Positions 25,389 to 33,385 of a stretch of DNA of 52,953 nt are shown one piece after another. The notes under the pieces are model-generated. The model saw only the letters and a list, made by a program, of their open reading frames with translations, had not been told where the DNA came from and did no database searches. Each line of letters starts with the position of its first letter. The stretch's first letter is position 1. Source of the DNA: Prevotella sp. (GTDB lineage Bacteria > Bacteroidota > Bacteroidia > Bacteroidales > Bacteroidaceae); the NCBI GenBank assembly GCA_022486815.1, contig JAKVJW010000019.1, positions 1-52,953 of the forward strand, written 5' to 3'. Both the position numbers and the translations under genes were made by a program.

Positions 25389-26450
25389 TCAGCAGGAAGG
25401 GCGTTTGTGTATTTCTGCATATTTCCGGAGTGCAGCCAGAAGTTCCTGATTTTCAGTTTTTGTCCCGATAGTTATCCTCAGGCAGTTGCCACAGAGGCGT
25501 ACTCTTGTACGGTTTCGGACGATGATTCCCTGGCAGACCAGATAATCATAGACTGACTGTGCATCCGTCATGCGGGCGAGAAAGAAGTTAGCATCTGTCG
25601 GATAGACCCGTTCACAAATAGGAAGTTCTTTGATTGCTACTATCATCTTTCCTCGTTCCAAAAGGATAATCTTGATCCATTTTTCAACCCTGAAAGGTTC
25701 TTTTAAAGCCTCCAATGCTTGTTCCTGAGTCAGTTGGTTGACATTATACGGATATTTTACCTTATTGAAAAGTCCTATAATATCTTGTGAAGCAAAGGCC
25801 ATTCCGAGTCGTATGGCTGCACATCCCCATGCCTTGCTCATGGTATTAAGGACTATGAGATTAGGATGCTGTCCAAGTTCTTTGCGCATAGGACTTTCCC
25901 CGGAAAAATCACTATAGGCTTCGTCTATGATCACGATGCCCTGAAATTTCTTCAATACTTCTTCTATGGTATCCCGGCGGATCAGATTCCCACTGGGATT
26001 GTTTGGAGAACAGATCCATATCAACTTTGTGTTTTCATCACAGGCAGCCAGGAGTTTGTCGGCTGTGATCTGGAATTCTTTGTCAAGCAGGACAGGGCGG
26101 TATTCGATATCATTGATATCTGCACAGACCTTATACATCCCGTATGTAGGTTCGATAGCCACAACATTGTCTTTACCCGGCCGGCAGAAGATGCGGTAAG
26201 GCAAGTCAATCGCCTCATCACTTCCATTTCCGAGGAAAATATTCTCCGGTGGTATCCCCTTAACCTTGCTCAGTGCTTCCTTTACGTTTCGTTGAAGAGG
26301 ATCCGGATAGCGATTGAATGGCGCATTATATGGGTTTTCATTTGCATCCAGAAAGACATGAGCTTCATGTCCTGCATACTCGTTTCGTGCACTGGAGTAA
26401 GGTGCAAGATTCCAGATATTCTCCCGGCAAAGTTCTTTCAGATTCTTCAT
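25389..26450 (-). CDS. hisC: Histidinol-phosphate aminotransferase
   Basis: This 353-residue fold-type I PLP enzyme converts imidazole-acetol phosphate and glutamate to histidinol phosphate. It shows D-A-N-E-N-P-Y near the start, [20 protein letters not shown] (substrate loop), D-E-A-Y-S-D-F and the catalytic lysine in T-M-S-K-A-W-G. The G-M-A and [17 protein letters not shown] blocks near the end fit HisC. It follows hisD by ten bases in a leftward hisG-hisD-hisC operon. hisB, often next in Bacteroidales, is not present. Confidence 0.95.
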   Translation of the reverse strand: MKNLKELCRENIWNLAPYSSARNEYAGHEAHVFLDANENPYNAPFNRYPDPLQRNVKEALSKVKGIPPENIFLGNGSDEAIDLPYRIFCRPGKDNVVAIEPTYGMYKVCADINDIEYRPVLLDKEFQITADKLLAACDENTKLIWICSPNNPSGNLIRRDTIEEVLKKFQGIVIIDEAYSDFSGESPMRKELGQHPNLIVLNTMSKAWGCAAIRLGMAFASQDIIGLFNKVKYPYNVNQLTQEQALEALKEPFRVEKWIKIILLERGKMIVAIKELPICERVYPTDANFFLARMTDAQSVYDYLVCQGIIVRNRTRVRLCGNCLRITIGTKTENQELLAALRKYAEIHKRPSC

Positions 26451-26460
26451 CGTTATTTCT

Positions 26461-27750
26461 TTATCTTTCTTTTATCGAGCGGATTCTCAGCCTCATGGCG
26501 TTGGCATGCGCCTCAAGTTGTTCATTCTCAGCCATACACACCACAGCATTTCCGATACTTTCTATGCCCTGCTCGTCAAGGTGCTGAAAGGTAATTTTTC
26601 GATTATAACTATCCAGATTAACGCCATTATAGGCCAGTGCGTAACGGTGGGTAGGCAGAGTGTGGTTGGTTCCACTGGCATAATCACCAGCACTCTCGCA
26701 GGCATACTTCCCGAGGAAGACCGAACCGGCATTGACTACTTTCTGAGCGAGTCGGGTATAATCATTGACTGCCAGAATGAGATGCTCCGGAGCGTAACAG
26801 TTACTTAAGTCTATAGCCTCATCAAGGTCATGGACAAGGATAAAATGGGAATTGTCGAGAGCCTGTGAAGCGATCTCTTTTCTAGGCAGGCGAGCGAGTT
26901 GGACAGATACCTGTTGTTGAATTTCCCCTAGAATAGTCTCCGAATCTGTTATGAGCATGACCTGTGAGTCAATGCCGTGTTCTGCCTGTGACAAGAGGTC
27001 AGCAGCCACGAAGACTGGATCACTGTCCTTGTCGGCAATGACACATACCTCACTTGGTCCGGCAGGCATGTCGATAGCTACATCGTGTAAACTTACTTGT
27101 TGCTTGGCTGCCATTACATATTGGTTACCCGGACCGAAGATCTTGTAGACTTTCGGAATACTGTCCGTTCCGTACGCCATAGCTCCGATAGCCTGAACGC
27201 CACCGGCTTTATAGATATGGCTTACACCTGCAATCTGGGCAGCTGCAAGAATAGCTGGATTTACCTTTCCCTCATGATTCGGCGGAGTGCACAATATAAT
27301 CTCTTTACAACCGGCGATGACAGCTGGTGTAGCAAGCATGAGTACGGTAGAGAAAAGGGGAGCCGTCCCTCCGGGGATATAGAGACCTACTTTCTCGATA
27401 GGTACACTTTTCTGCCAACAGGTAACCCCTTTGGCGGTTTCTATTTTCTTGCCGCTGAACTGCTGGACTTCATGGAATCTGGCAATGTTGCGATGCGCGA
27501 GTTTTAAGGAATCGATTAATTCTTTTGAACAGCATCTTATGGCTTCTTCCTTTTCCACGTCAGTAACCGTAAGTTGGTCAAGATGGACATGGTCGAATTT
27601 CTGCTCATAGCGTATTACGGCTTCATCACCGTTTTCTTTTACATCTTTCAGTACCTCACAGACTGTTGTATTCAGTTGTGAAACATCCAAATGGGGGCGT
27701 TTGACAATCTCTTCCCATGAATCCCGGACAGGATATTTTATAATGTTCAT
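26461..27750 (-). CDS. hisD: Histidinol dehydrogenase
   Basis: At 429 residues this matches HisD, the zinc enzyme that oxidises L-histidinol to L-histidine with two NAD+. Recognisable are [29 protein letters not shown], the zinc and substrate region [11 protein letters not shown], and A-P-E-H-L-I-L. The C-terminal [11 protein letters not shown] is the standard HisD signature. It starts six bases after hisG and precedes hisC by ten bases. Confidence 0.97.
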   Translation of the reverse strand: MNIIKYPVRDSWEEIVKRPHLDVSQLNTTVCEVLKDVKENGDEAVIRYEQKFDHVHLDQLTVTDVEKEEAIRCCSKELIDSLKLAHRNIARFHEVQQFSGKKIETAKGVTCWQKSVPIEKVGLYIPGGTAPLFSTVLMLATPAVIAGCKEIILCTPPNHEGKVNPAILAAAQIAGVSHIYKAGGVQAIGAMAYGTDSIPKVYKIFGPGNQYVMAAKQQVSLHDVAIDMPAGPSEVCVIADKDSDPVFVAADLLSQAEHGIDSQVMLITDSETILGEIQQQVSVQLARLPRKEIASQALDNSHFILVHDLDEAIDLSNCYAPEHLILAVNDYTRLAQKVVNAGSVFLGKYACESAGDYASGTNHTLPTHRYALAYNGVNLDSYNRKITFQHLDEQGIESIGNAVVCMAENEQLEAHANAMRLRIRSIKER

Positions 27751-27755
27751 TGTGC

Positions 27756-28607
27756 TTAAAGTATCATCTTTTCAATCGGGGTAACCAATATGCCCTGAGC
27801 TCCCAGTTCTTTTAATTTGCCGATGATTTCCCAGAATCTTTCTTCATCAAGGACAGTGTGTATAGAGCACCAGCCTTCATCTGCAAGTGGAATGATCGTA
27901 GGACTCTTGATGCCGGGTAGAACTTTCGTGACAGCTGCAACTTTGTCTTTCGGACAGTTCATCATTACGTATTTTTTCCCTTGGGCAGACCTGACGGCTG
28001 CGAAGCGGAATAGCATTTCATCCAGAATCTTGTGTTTATCTTCATCCATATTCCGGTTGCCAATCAGGATTGCTTCACTTTTCATTACCGTTTCTACCTC
28101 CCTGAGGTTGTTGCTCATCAGGGTAGAGCCGGAACTGACAATATCAAAGATACCGTCTGTCAGACCGATACCCGGACTGATTTCTACAGAACCCGTAATC
28201 ACGTGGATCTCGGCACTGATATTGTTCTTCTTTAAGAAAGAACGAAGAATATTCGGATAGGATGTAGCGATCTTACGACCGTTAAACCATTGAAGTCCTG
28301 TGTAATGAACTTCCTTAGGGATAGCCAGGCTCAGTCGGCATTTGCTGAATCCCAAACGGGATATGATCTGAGCGCCTTCTTTGCGTTCTACAAATTCATT
28401 TTCTCCAACTATACCAATGTCAGCCACTCCGTCAGCTACACTTTCCGGAATATCATCATCTCGTAGATAAAGTACTTCTAATGGAAAATTGTTTGCCTGG
28501 ACAAGGAGAATCCGCTTTGATGCGGTAATCCTGATATCTGCTTCTTTGAGCAGATTCATGGTGTCGTCATACAGACGACCTTTTGACTGAACAGCTATTC
28601 GTAACAT
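27756..28607 (-). CDS. hisG: ATP phosphoribosyltransferase, long form
   Basis: This 283-residue protein is the long HisG, which joins ATP and PRPP to open histidine synthesis. It starts M-L-R-I-A-V-Q-S-K-G-R-L. The PRPP loop is visible as I-F-D-I-V-S-S-G-S-T-L, and the C-terminal ACT-like domain ends G-A-Q-G-I-L-V-T-P-I-E-K-M, where histidine feedback usually binds. I use the ATG at 28607; the frame is open much further upstream, but that would overlap the divergent promoter and the lytic transglycosylase gene. A TACTTTTG box lies 26 bases upstream. Confidence 0.96.
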   Translation of the reverse strand: MLRIAVQSKGRLYDDTMNLLKEADIRITASKRILLVQANNFPLEVLYLRDDDIPESVADGVADIGIVGENEFVERKEGAQIISRLGFSKCRLSLAIPKEVHYTGLQWFNGRKIATSYPNILRSFLKKNNISAEIHVITGSVEISPGIGLTDGIFDIVSSGSTLMSNNLREVETVMKSEAILIGNRNMDEDKHKILDEMLFRFAAVRSAQGKKYVMMNCPKDKVAAVTKVLPGIKSPTIIPLADEGWCSIHTVLDEERFWEIIGKLKELGAQGILVTPIEKMIL

Positions 28608-28632
28608 GTCTAATTTCCTGATATAATTTATG

Positions 28633-28664
28633 CAAAAGTACCTTTTTTTGTTCATATTTGCAAC
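28633..28664 (-). promoter_or_regulatory. Promoter of the hisGDC operon
   Basis: On the leftward strand, TACTTTTG (28633-28640) and a GTTG (28661-28664) are 20 bases apart, close to consensus. The start would be near 28627, about 20 bases before the hisG ATG. Confidence 0.55.
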
Positions 28665-28680
28665 AATATTTGTACTTTTG
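28647..28680 (+). promoter_or_regulatory. Promoter of the lytic transglycosylase gene
   Basis: TACTTTTG (28673-28680) matches the -7 form, and a TTTG (28647-28650) lies 22 bases upstream, slightly long. It overlaps the his promoter back to back. It lies inside the longer frame opening at 28630, supporting the ATG at 28696. Confidence 0.5.
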
Positions 28681-28695
28681 TATCGAATTAGAGGT

Positions 28696-29895
28696 ATGAA
28701 AGAATTTTTATTGATTATATTTTCACTATTGCTTTTGGCTGCTTGCTCTTCCAGACAAGCTCCGGAAACAACTCCATGGGGAACTGTCGTGGGAGGTGAC
28801 AAGACTGATTCAGCTTCTTCACAGAGAAGGTTCTCTTTGGATGATATTATGAACAATGGTGAAATGATCATGCTTACTCTTTCCGGCCCCGAATCTTATT
28901 ATGATTATCATGGTCATGGCATGGGACTTCAGTATCTGCTGTGTGATAAATTCGCACAGAATATCGGTGTTTCGCTCCGTGTTGAGGTCTGTAAGGATAC
29001 CTTGGACATGATTCGTCAACTGAATAAGGGTGATGGGGATATCATCGCTTTTCCGTTGCCTGAGAATTTACCTGAGAAGATAAAGAAAAACCTTCTTTAT
29101 TGTGGGGTCAGTATGAACTCTTCTAAAGCACAATGGGTTGTCAACAAGAATAATAAGGAACTTGCTGATTCCTTGAACCGTTGGTTCAGGCCGGAGATGA
29201 TTGAAGAGACGAGACGTGAGGAGAATTTCCTGCTCAGTACCCGGAGTATTGTCCGTCATGTTTATTCACCGATGCTTAACCGCTCTGCGGGAATTATCTC
29301 ACGATATGATCATCTCTTCCAGATGTTTGCTCCGATGGCCCGGATGGACTGGCGGCTGATGGCTGCACAATGCTATCAGGAGAGTTGCTTTGACCCGAAT
29401 GCTCATTCATGGGCTGGGGCAGAAGGTTTGATGCAGATCATGCCTTCTACAGCTTCTTATCTGGGTTTGGATATGGGTATGTTACATGATCCGGAAGCTA
29501 ATGTGGCTGCCGCTGCAAAATATATGGCTGATCTGGGTGGGCGTTTCAATGATATTCCTGATCCTGCTCAGCGCTGGTATTATGTGCTGGCTAGTTATAA
29601 TGGCGGGTATCAGCATGTACGTGATGCTATGGCTTTGGCATCCAAATTCGGGCGTAATCGATATCAGTGGGGTGATGTAGCTGAATTTGTCCTGAATTTG
29701 AGTGTTCCTCAATTCTATAATGATCCGGTTGTCAAACATGGATATATGAGAGGTGCTGAAACGGTAGATTATGTGAACCGGATACGCAACCGTTGGGCAG
29801 AATACCGTAGTGTTGCTCATGGAGGAGGATTCAACTCCGGGAGTTTTAATAACAGCATTCCTCGTCGATCCCGGCACAAAAATAGATTCCGTTAA
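28696..29895 (+). CDS. Membrane-bound lytic murein transglycosylase, MltF-like lipoprotein
   Basis: This 399-residue lipoprotein starts M-K-E-F-L-L-I-I-F with a lipobox L-L-A-A-C, so it should be lipid-anchored after the Cys. A substrate-binding-protein-like domain (about residues 35-200, with I-M-L-T-L-S-G-P and G-D-G-D-I-I-A-F-P-L) is followed by an SLT domain. The catalytic Glu lies in Q-E-S-C-F-D-P-N-A-H-S-W-A-G-A-E-G-L-M-Q-I, and A-S-Y-N-G-G follows. This is the MltF layout: it cleaves glycan strands to make anhydromuropeptides. A basic Ser/Arg-rich tail ends it. The longer frame from 28630 is rejected because the promoter lies within it. Confidence 0.88.
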   Translation: MKEFLLIIFSLLLLAACSSRQAPETTPWGTVVGGDKTDSASSQRRFSLDDIMNNGEMIMLTLSGPESYYDYHGHGMGLQYLLCDKFAQNIGVSLRVEVCKDTLDMIRQLNKGDGDIIAFPLPENLPEKIKKNLLYCGVSMNSSKAQWVVNKNNKELADSLNRWFRPEMIEETRREENFLLSTRSIVRHVYSPMLNRSAGIISRYDHLFQMFAPMARMDWRLMAAQCYQESCFDPNAHSWAGAEGLMQIMPSTASYLGLDMGMLHDPEANVAAAAKYMADLGGRFNDIPDPAQRWYYVLASYNGGYQHVRDAMALASKFGRNRYQWGDVAEFVLNLSVPQFYNDPVVKHGYMRGAETVDYVNRIRNRWAEYRSVAHGGGFNSGSFNNSIPRRSRHKNRFR

Positions 29896-30002
29896 ATTAC
29901 CGGAACTTATTTCTGACCGGTATATTCCATGTATCTGAACTTGTCCGATAGATTCTGATAAGAAAAGTGATTCTTCTTTTCTTCTTGCGATAACATTAAT
30001 TC

Positions 30003-30086
30003 GCTCTATGGTGCATAGCGCTCTGCGATATGCACCATAGAGCAGTGCTGTATGCACCATCCTGCAAAGCTGTATGCACCATAGAG
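30003..30086. repeat. Palindrome plus clustered TATGCACCAT repeats
   Basis: GCTCTATGGTGCATA (30003-30017) and its exact reverse complement (30029-30043) form a 15-bp stem with an 11-base loop. Two further direct copies of the half-site, TATGCACCAT at 30051-30060 and TATGCACCATAGAG at 30073-30086, follow, the last two both preceded by GCTG at a 22-base period. It lies between two convergent genes. No T-tract follows, so it is not a simple terminator; an intergenic repeat or binding-site array is possible. Confidence 0.75.
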
Positions 30087-30104
30087 GTCCTTATGCCTGC
30101 AGGT

Positions 30105-30887
30105 TCAAGGACGGAAACGGATGTAAGCACGGTCATCAAAACTCTGATTACCTTGTTTCAATCCTTTCGTGGCAAAAAAAGTTTTTATATTCTGCGGGTC
30201 ATCTTCCAGTTGAACAGCCAACCGTTGTTCGCTTTCTTGCAGGGTAGGCCGGAGAAAGGGATAACCGTCACTGGCCAGGACGATTTCTGTATCTGCTGAT
30301 TGTGGACACGGAATCAGAATGATTCCTTCTTTATAAATGGGAAAGCCATCTATGACCGCATAAGTCTTGTTCTGGCCTTCTTTCATTGCTTGGATCAAAT
30401 CAGGTACAATAGCACTTCTGGCCTGATCTGGCGAAAGTCCCTGTCGAATTAGATTTATACGTTTTTTTGCTATCCTTTTCTCATCAGGTTTTCCGTTCTC
30501 CAGAAGTTTTCCATTGATTAGTCCCTGACAGTCTCCGATCATCCATATTTCATTTCGGTAATGGCTGTAGACGATAGCGCTGGCAGTCATCCTGTTTTCA
30601 GGATGAGAGGAGAGTGTGTCCAGAATATCTTCCGGGTAATGCCGGTATATTTCCCGGGTCACTCCGTCACAGAATTCTTCCCATGTGGTCTTACAGGAGA
30701 GATGACGGAGATAATCGGCAGTAAGAAGCATACAGTAGCGGCCGTTCTTTTCGTTTTCAGAAATCTGCGTACAGGTTTTGCTTGTACTTCCGTCAACGAC
30801 AGCGATGAAGTTATCTGTGATAACGATTCCGTCCTCGCAGGTCTCCTGAGTTCTTTTTCCTATTATCTTGCTTTCCAGAATATTCAT
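30105..30887 (-). CDS. Compact PP2C-like phosphatase-family protein
   Basis: This 260-residue protein shows spaced motifs of the PP2C metal-dependent phosphatase fold: C-E-D-G-I-V-I near residue 17, A-V-V-D-G-S-T-S-K (Asp32), T-A-S-A-I-V then M-I-G-D-C-Q (Asp119), L-A-S-D-G-Y-P (Asp207) and F-D-D-R-A-Y-I at 250-256. These match the metal-binding Asp sites of PP2C, but it is short and the G-H-G of the first motif is replaced by G-S-T. The ATG at 30887 lies inside the ygiQ gene, overlapping it by 77 bases in another frame; no other good start fits the family length. It is the last gene of a six-gene leftward run. Activity is unproven. Confidence 0.65.
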   Translation of the reverse strand: MNILESKIIGKRTQETCEDGIVITDNFIAVVDGSTSKTCTQISENEKNGRYCMLLTADYLRHLSCKTTWEEFCDGVTREIYRHYPEDILDTLSSHPENRMTASAIVYSHYRNEIWMIGDCQGLINGKLLENGKPDEKRIAKKRINLIRQGLSPDQARSAIVPDLIQAMKEGQNKTYAVIDGFPIYKEGIILIPCPQSADTEIVLASDGYPFLRPTLQESEQRLAVQLEDDPQNIKTFFATKGLKQGNQSFDDRAYIRFRP

Positions 30888-33003
30888 GATTACCTTTACC
30901 TTTAGTCTGATTCCTGCTCTTCTGGCCTCTTGTGTGATTAGACTCGTTTTCCGGCAGGTAGTTGTTATCTCTGAAAGAATAACCGTTGTGCCGGCTGTCG
31001 GATTTCTCCGTTCTTCGTCGATCCTCTGACTTTGCCGTTTGTTGGGAAAAGTGGCTGGGACGAGAATGATCACGTCCTGTTTTTGAAGACGCTTTCTTCC
31101 ATTCGAATCCTCCTCCTACAGGGCGGTCATCAAAGTGGACATGTCGGTTTTGCTGAGATTGGTTCTGTTGCAGATGTTCTCCTTTTGAATAGAGACGTTC
31201 GATGAGGTCTGAACGGCCGATACGGCGCAACTCATGTTCGATATTCCGGCGTTCTTCCGGCAAATACCAGAAGAAGAACTGGCGCTGGGCTTTCTTTTCA
31301 TTTGGCGTTTTTGCAGAATATACGGGTTCAAGGGTGTAAGGATTGTATCCGGTGTACCACATTTCCGTAGAGATCGTCATAGGTGTCGGCGTAAAGTCCT
31401 GCACCTGTTCCAGATGAAAGTTCAGGTCTTTCGTAATCACGGCCAGTTCTGCCATATCTGCTTCATGGCATCCGGGATGAGAACTGATGAAGTAAGGGAT
31501 CAGTTGTTCCTTGAGTCCTTCTTCCTTATTGATCTGGTCAAAAATCCGCTTGAAGTCATAGAACTCACTGAAATCGGGTTTCCGCATGAGTTTCAGGACT
31601 TGAGGAGAAGTATGTTCCGGAGCTATTTTCAGTCGTCCGCTGACATGCTTGGCAATCAGTTCCCGCGTATACTGTCTGGTAGACTTGTTGATCTCTTCAT
31701 CCTTGCTCTGATGGAGCAGCAGATCATATCGAATACCACTGCTGACAAAACTCTTTTTGACTTCCGGCAGGGCATCGACAGCATGGTAGATCTCCAGGAG
31801 TTTTGAATGATCTGTAATCAGGTTCGGGCAGACCTGGGGATTGATACAGGATGGACGTTTGCACACTTCACATGCTTTTTCATTCCGGCCATGCATGCCG
31901 TACATATTAGCAGAAGGACCTCCCAGATCGGAGATATAGCCTTTGAATCCTGGCATGTGTACGACCTGCTCAGCCTCTTTTAGAATACTCTTTTTGCTTC
32001 TGCAAGTCACAAATTTTCCTTGATGAGCGGATATAGTGCAGAAAGCACATCCTCCGAAGCAACCTTGATGGATATTGATGGAAAACTTGATCATTTCGTA
32101 TGCAGGAATGACCTTGCCTCGATATTTCGGATGCGGTTGCCGGGTATAAGGGAGGTCGAAGCTGGCATCAAGTTCAGGTGTCGTCAATGTCGGATAAGGT
32201 GGATTGACAACAGCATAGGTTCCGTCAACTCCCTGAAGCAATCTGTGTGCATGCTTCATGTTAGCTGCTTCTTCTATATACTTGTAATTCTCTGCCTCTT
32301 TCTTTTTGGATTGCAGACACTCTTCATGAGAGTGAAGCACGATGTCATTGTCTGTGATTCCTCCATCAATATTTTCTTTCTCTGCCAGGTAAACCGTCTG
32401 TGGAATATTATGAATGGCCTTTATGGGAAGCCCCTCTTCAAGTTGATGACAGAGTTCGATAATAGACTTCGCTCCCATACCATACAAGATGAGGTCAGCA
32501 CCGGAATCACAGAGGATACATTTCCGAAGCCGGTCCTGCCAGTAGTCGTAATGGGTGAGCCTTCGCATACTCGCTTCGACTCCTCCGAGTACTACCGGGA
32601 CATCCGGGAACAGTTGCTTGAGGATTCGGGTATAGACGATAGTAGGATATTCAGGCCTGCAATCATGACGGCCGTCAGGACTATATTCATCCTGCGAGCG
32701 TAATCGTTTACCGGCTGTATACTTGTTGACCATAGAGTCCATAACGCCCGGTGATATGGCGAAACACAACCTTGGACGTCCCAGTTTCTTGAAGTCACGA
32801 TAGTCTCCATGCCAGTCTGGTTGGGGAACTATCGCTACTTTATAGCCGGCGGCTTCGAGACTACGGCCGATGACAGCCTGTCCGAATGACGGATGATCGA
32901 CGTAAGCATCCCCTGAGAAGATGATCACATCGAGTTGATCCCATCCTCTTAATTCACATTCCTTCTTTGTCGTCGGAAGGAAATCGGTCAATTGATATGC
33001 CAA
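30811..33003 (-). CDS. ygiQ: YgiQ-family radical SAM protein
   Basis: This 730-residue protein has the YgiQ layout: an N-terminal B12-binding-like part (about 20-200, with V-L-G-G-V-E-A-S-M-R-R near 137), then a radical SAM core with the C-x3-C-x2-C cluster ligands Cys315, Cys319 and Cys322 in G-C-F-G-G-C-A-F-C, and a G-Y-I-S-D-L-G-G-P block. It likely makes a radical from S-adenosylmethionine; its substrate is unknown. The last 120 residues are a low-complexity basic, Gln/Asn/Arg/Ser-rich tail. The PP2C-like gene starts inside its 3' end. It follows a 110-residue gene of unknown function. Confidence 0.92.
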   Translation of the reverse strand: MAYQLTDFLPTTKKECELRGWDQLDVIIFSGDAYVDHPSFGQAVIGRSLEAAGYKVAIVPQPDWHGDYRDFKKLGRPRLCFAISPGVMDSMVNKYTAGKRLRSQDEYSPDGRHDCRPEYPTIVYTRILKQLFPDVPVVLGGVEASMRRLTHYDYWQDRLRKCILCDSGADLILYGMGAKSIIELCHQLEEGLPIKAIHNIPQTVYLAEKENIDGGITDNDIVLHSHEECLQSKKKEAENYKYIEEAANMKHAHRLLQGVDGTYAVVNPPYPTLTTPELDASFDLPYTRQPHPKYRGKVIPAYEMIKFSINIHQGCFGGCAFCTISAHQGKFVTCRSKKSILKEAEQVVHMPGFKGYISDLGGPSANMYGMHGRNEKACEVCKRPSCINPQVCPNLITDHSKLLEIYHAVDALPEVKKSFVSSGIRYDLLLHQSKDEEINKSTRQYTRELIAKHVSGRLKIAPEHTSPQVLKLMRKPDFSEFYDFKRIFDQINKEEGLKEQLIPYFISSHPGCHEADMAELAVITKDLNFHLEQVQDFTPTPMTISTEMWYTGYNPYTLEPVYSAKTPNEKKAQRQFFFWYLPEERRNIEHELRRIGRSDLIERLYSKGEHLQQNQSQQNRHVHFDDRPVGGGFEWKKASSKTGRDHSRPSHFSQQTAKSEDRRRTEKSDSRHNGYSFRDNNYLPENESNHTRGQKSRNQTKGKGNHEYSGKQDNRKKNSGDLRGRNRYHR

Positions 33004-33021
33004 TTTGTCTTTTTATCCTTT

Positions 33022-33354
33022 TTAATCAGTTACGTCCAATGGATCCTCACAAGTAGCCGGCTGCTTTACTTTCCAGTTTTTATACAGGTCAGCCAATTTC
33101 TGGAGTCCGAAAGCCTTCATGTTGCTGTTGTAGATAACATCAAGACAGAGGTCGAGCAGATTCTTATCCTTGCCGGCTTCTGATTCGAGCAGTGAACGGA
33201 CATTATACCTCAATTTGTCCAGAACGTCTTCATTGACGATACCGTTACTGTCTACAAGATCCCGTAAAAGTTGATATTTTTCTATTGTATTCAAATGGGC
33301 ATCGCTAACTTCAATGTTGCGAGTCCCTGTTGGATTAGCTTGAATTTTATACAT
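33022..33354 (-). CDS. Conserved small protein of unknown function
   Basis: This 110-residue protein has no signal peptide or membrane helix and looks helical, with leucine-rich stretches such as K-Y-Q-L-L-R-D-L-V-D and L-L-D-L-C-L-D-V-I-Y. I recognise no family. It lies between the amidase-like gene (31 bases upstream) and ygiQ (18 bases downstream) on the same strand, so it belongs to the same transcript. Its base composition matches its neighbours, and the short gaps support it being real. Confidence 0.6.
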   Translation of the reverse strand: MYKIQANPTGTRNIEVSDAHLNTIEKYQLLRDLVDSNGIVNEDVLDKLRYNVRSLLESEAGKDKNLLDLCLDVIYNSNMKAFGLQKLADLYKNWKVKQPATCEDPLDVTD

Positions 33355-33385
33355 GATATTTATTTTAATAATTATTGATATTATT

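Noticed and set aside
28608..28871. N-terminal extension of HisG
   Set aside because: It overlaps the divergent promoter and the lytic transglycosylase gene, and HisG families start at M-L-R-I-A.
30003..30086. TATGCACCAT copies as a short CRISPR
   Set aside because: The copies are only 10-15 bases, irregularly spaced, and one is inverted.
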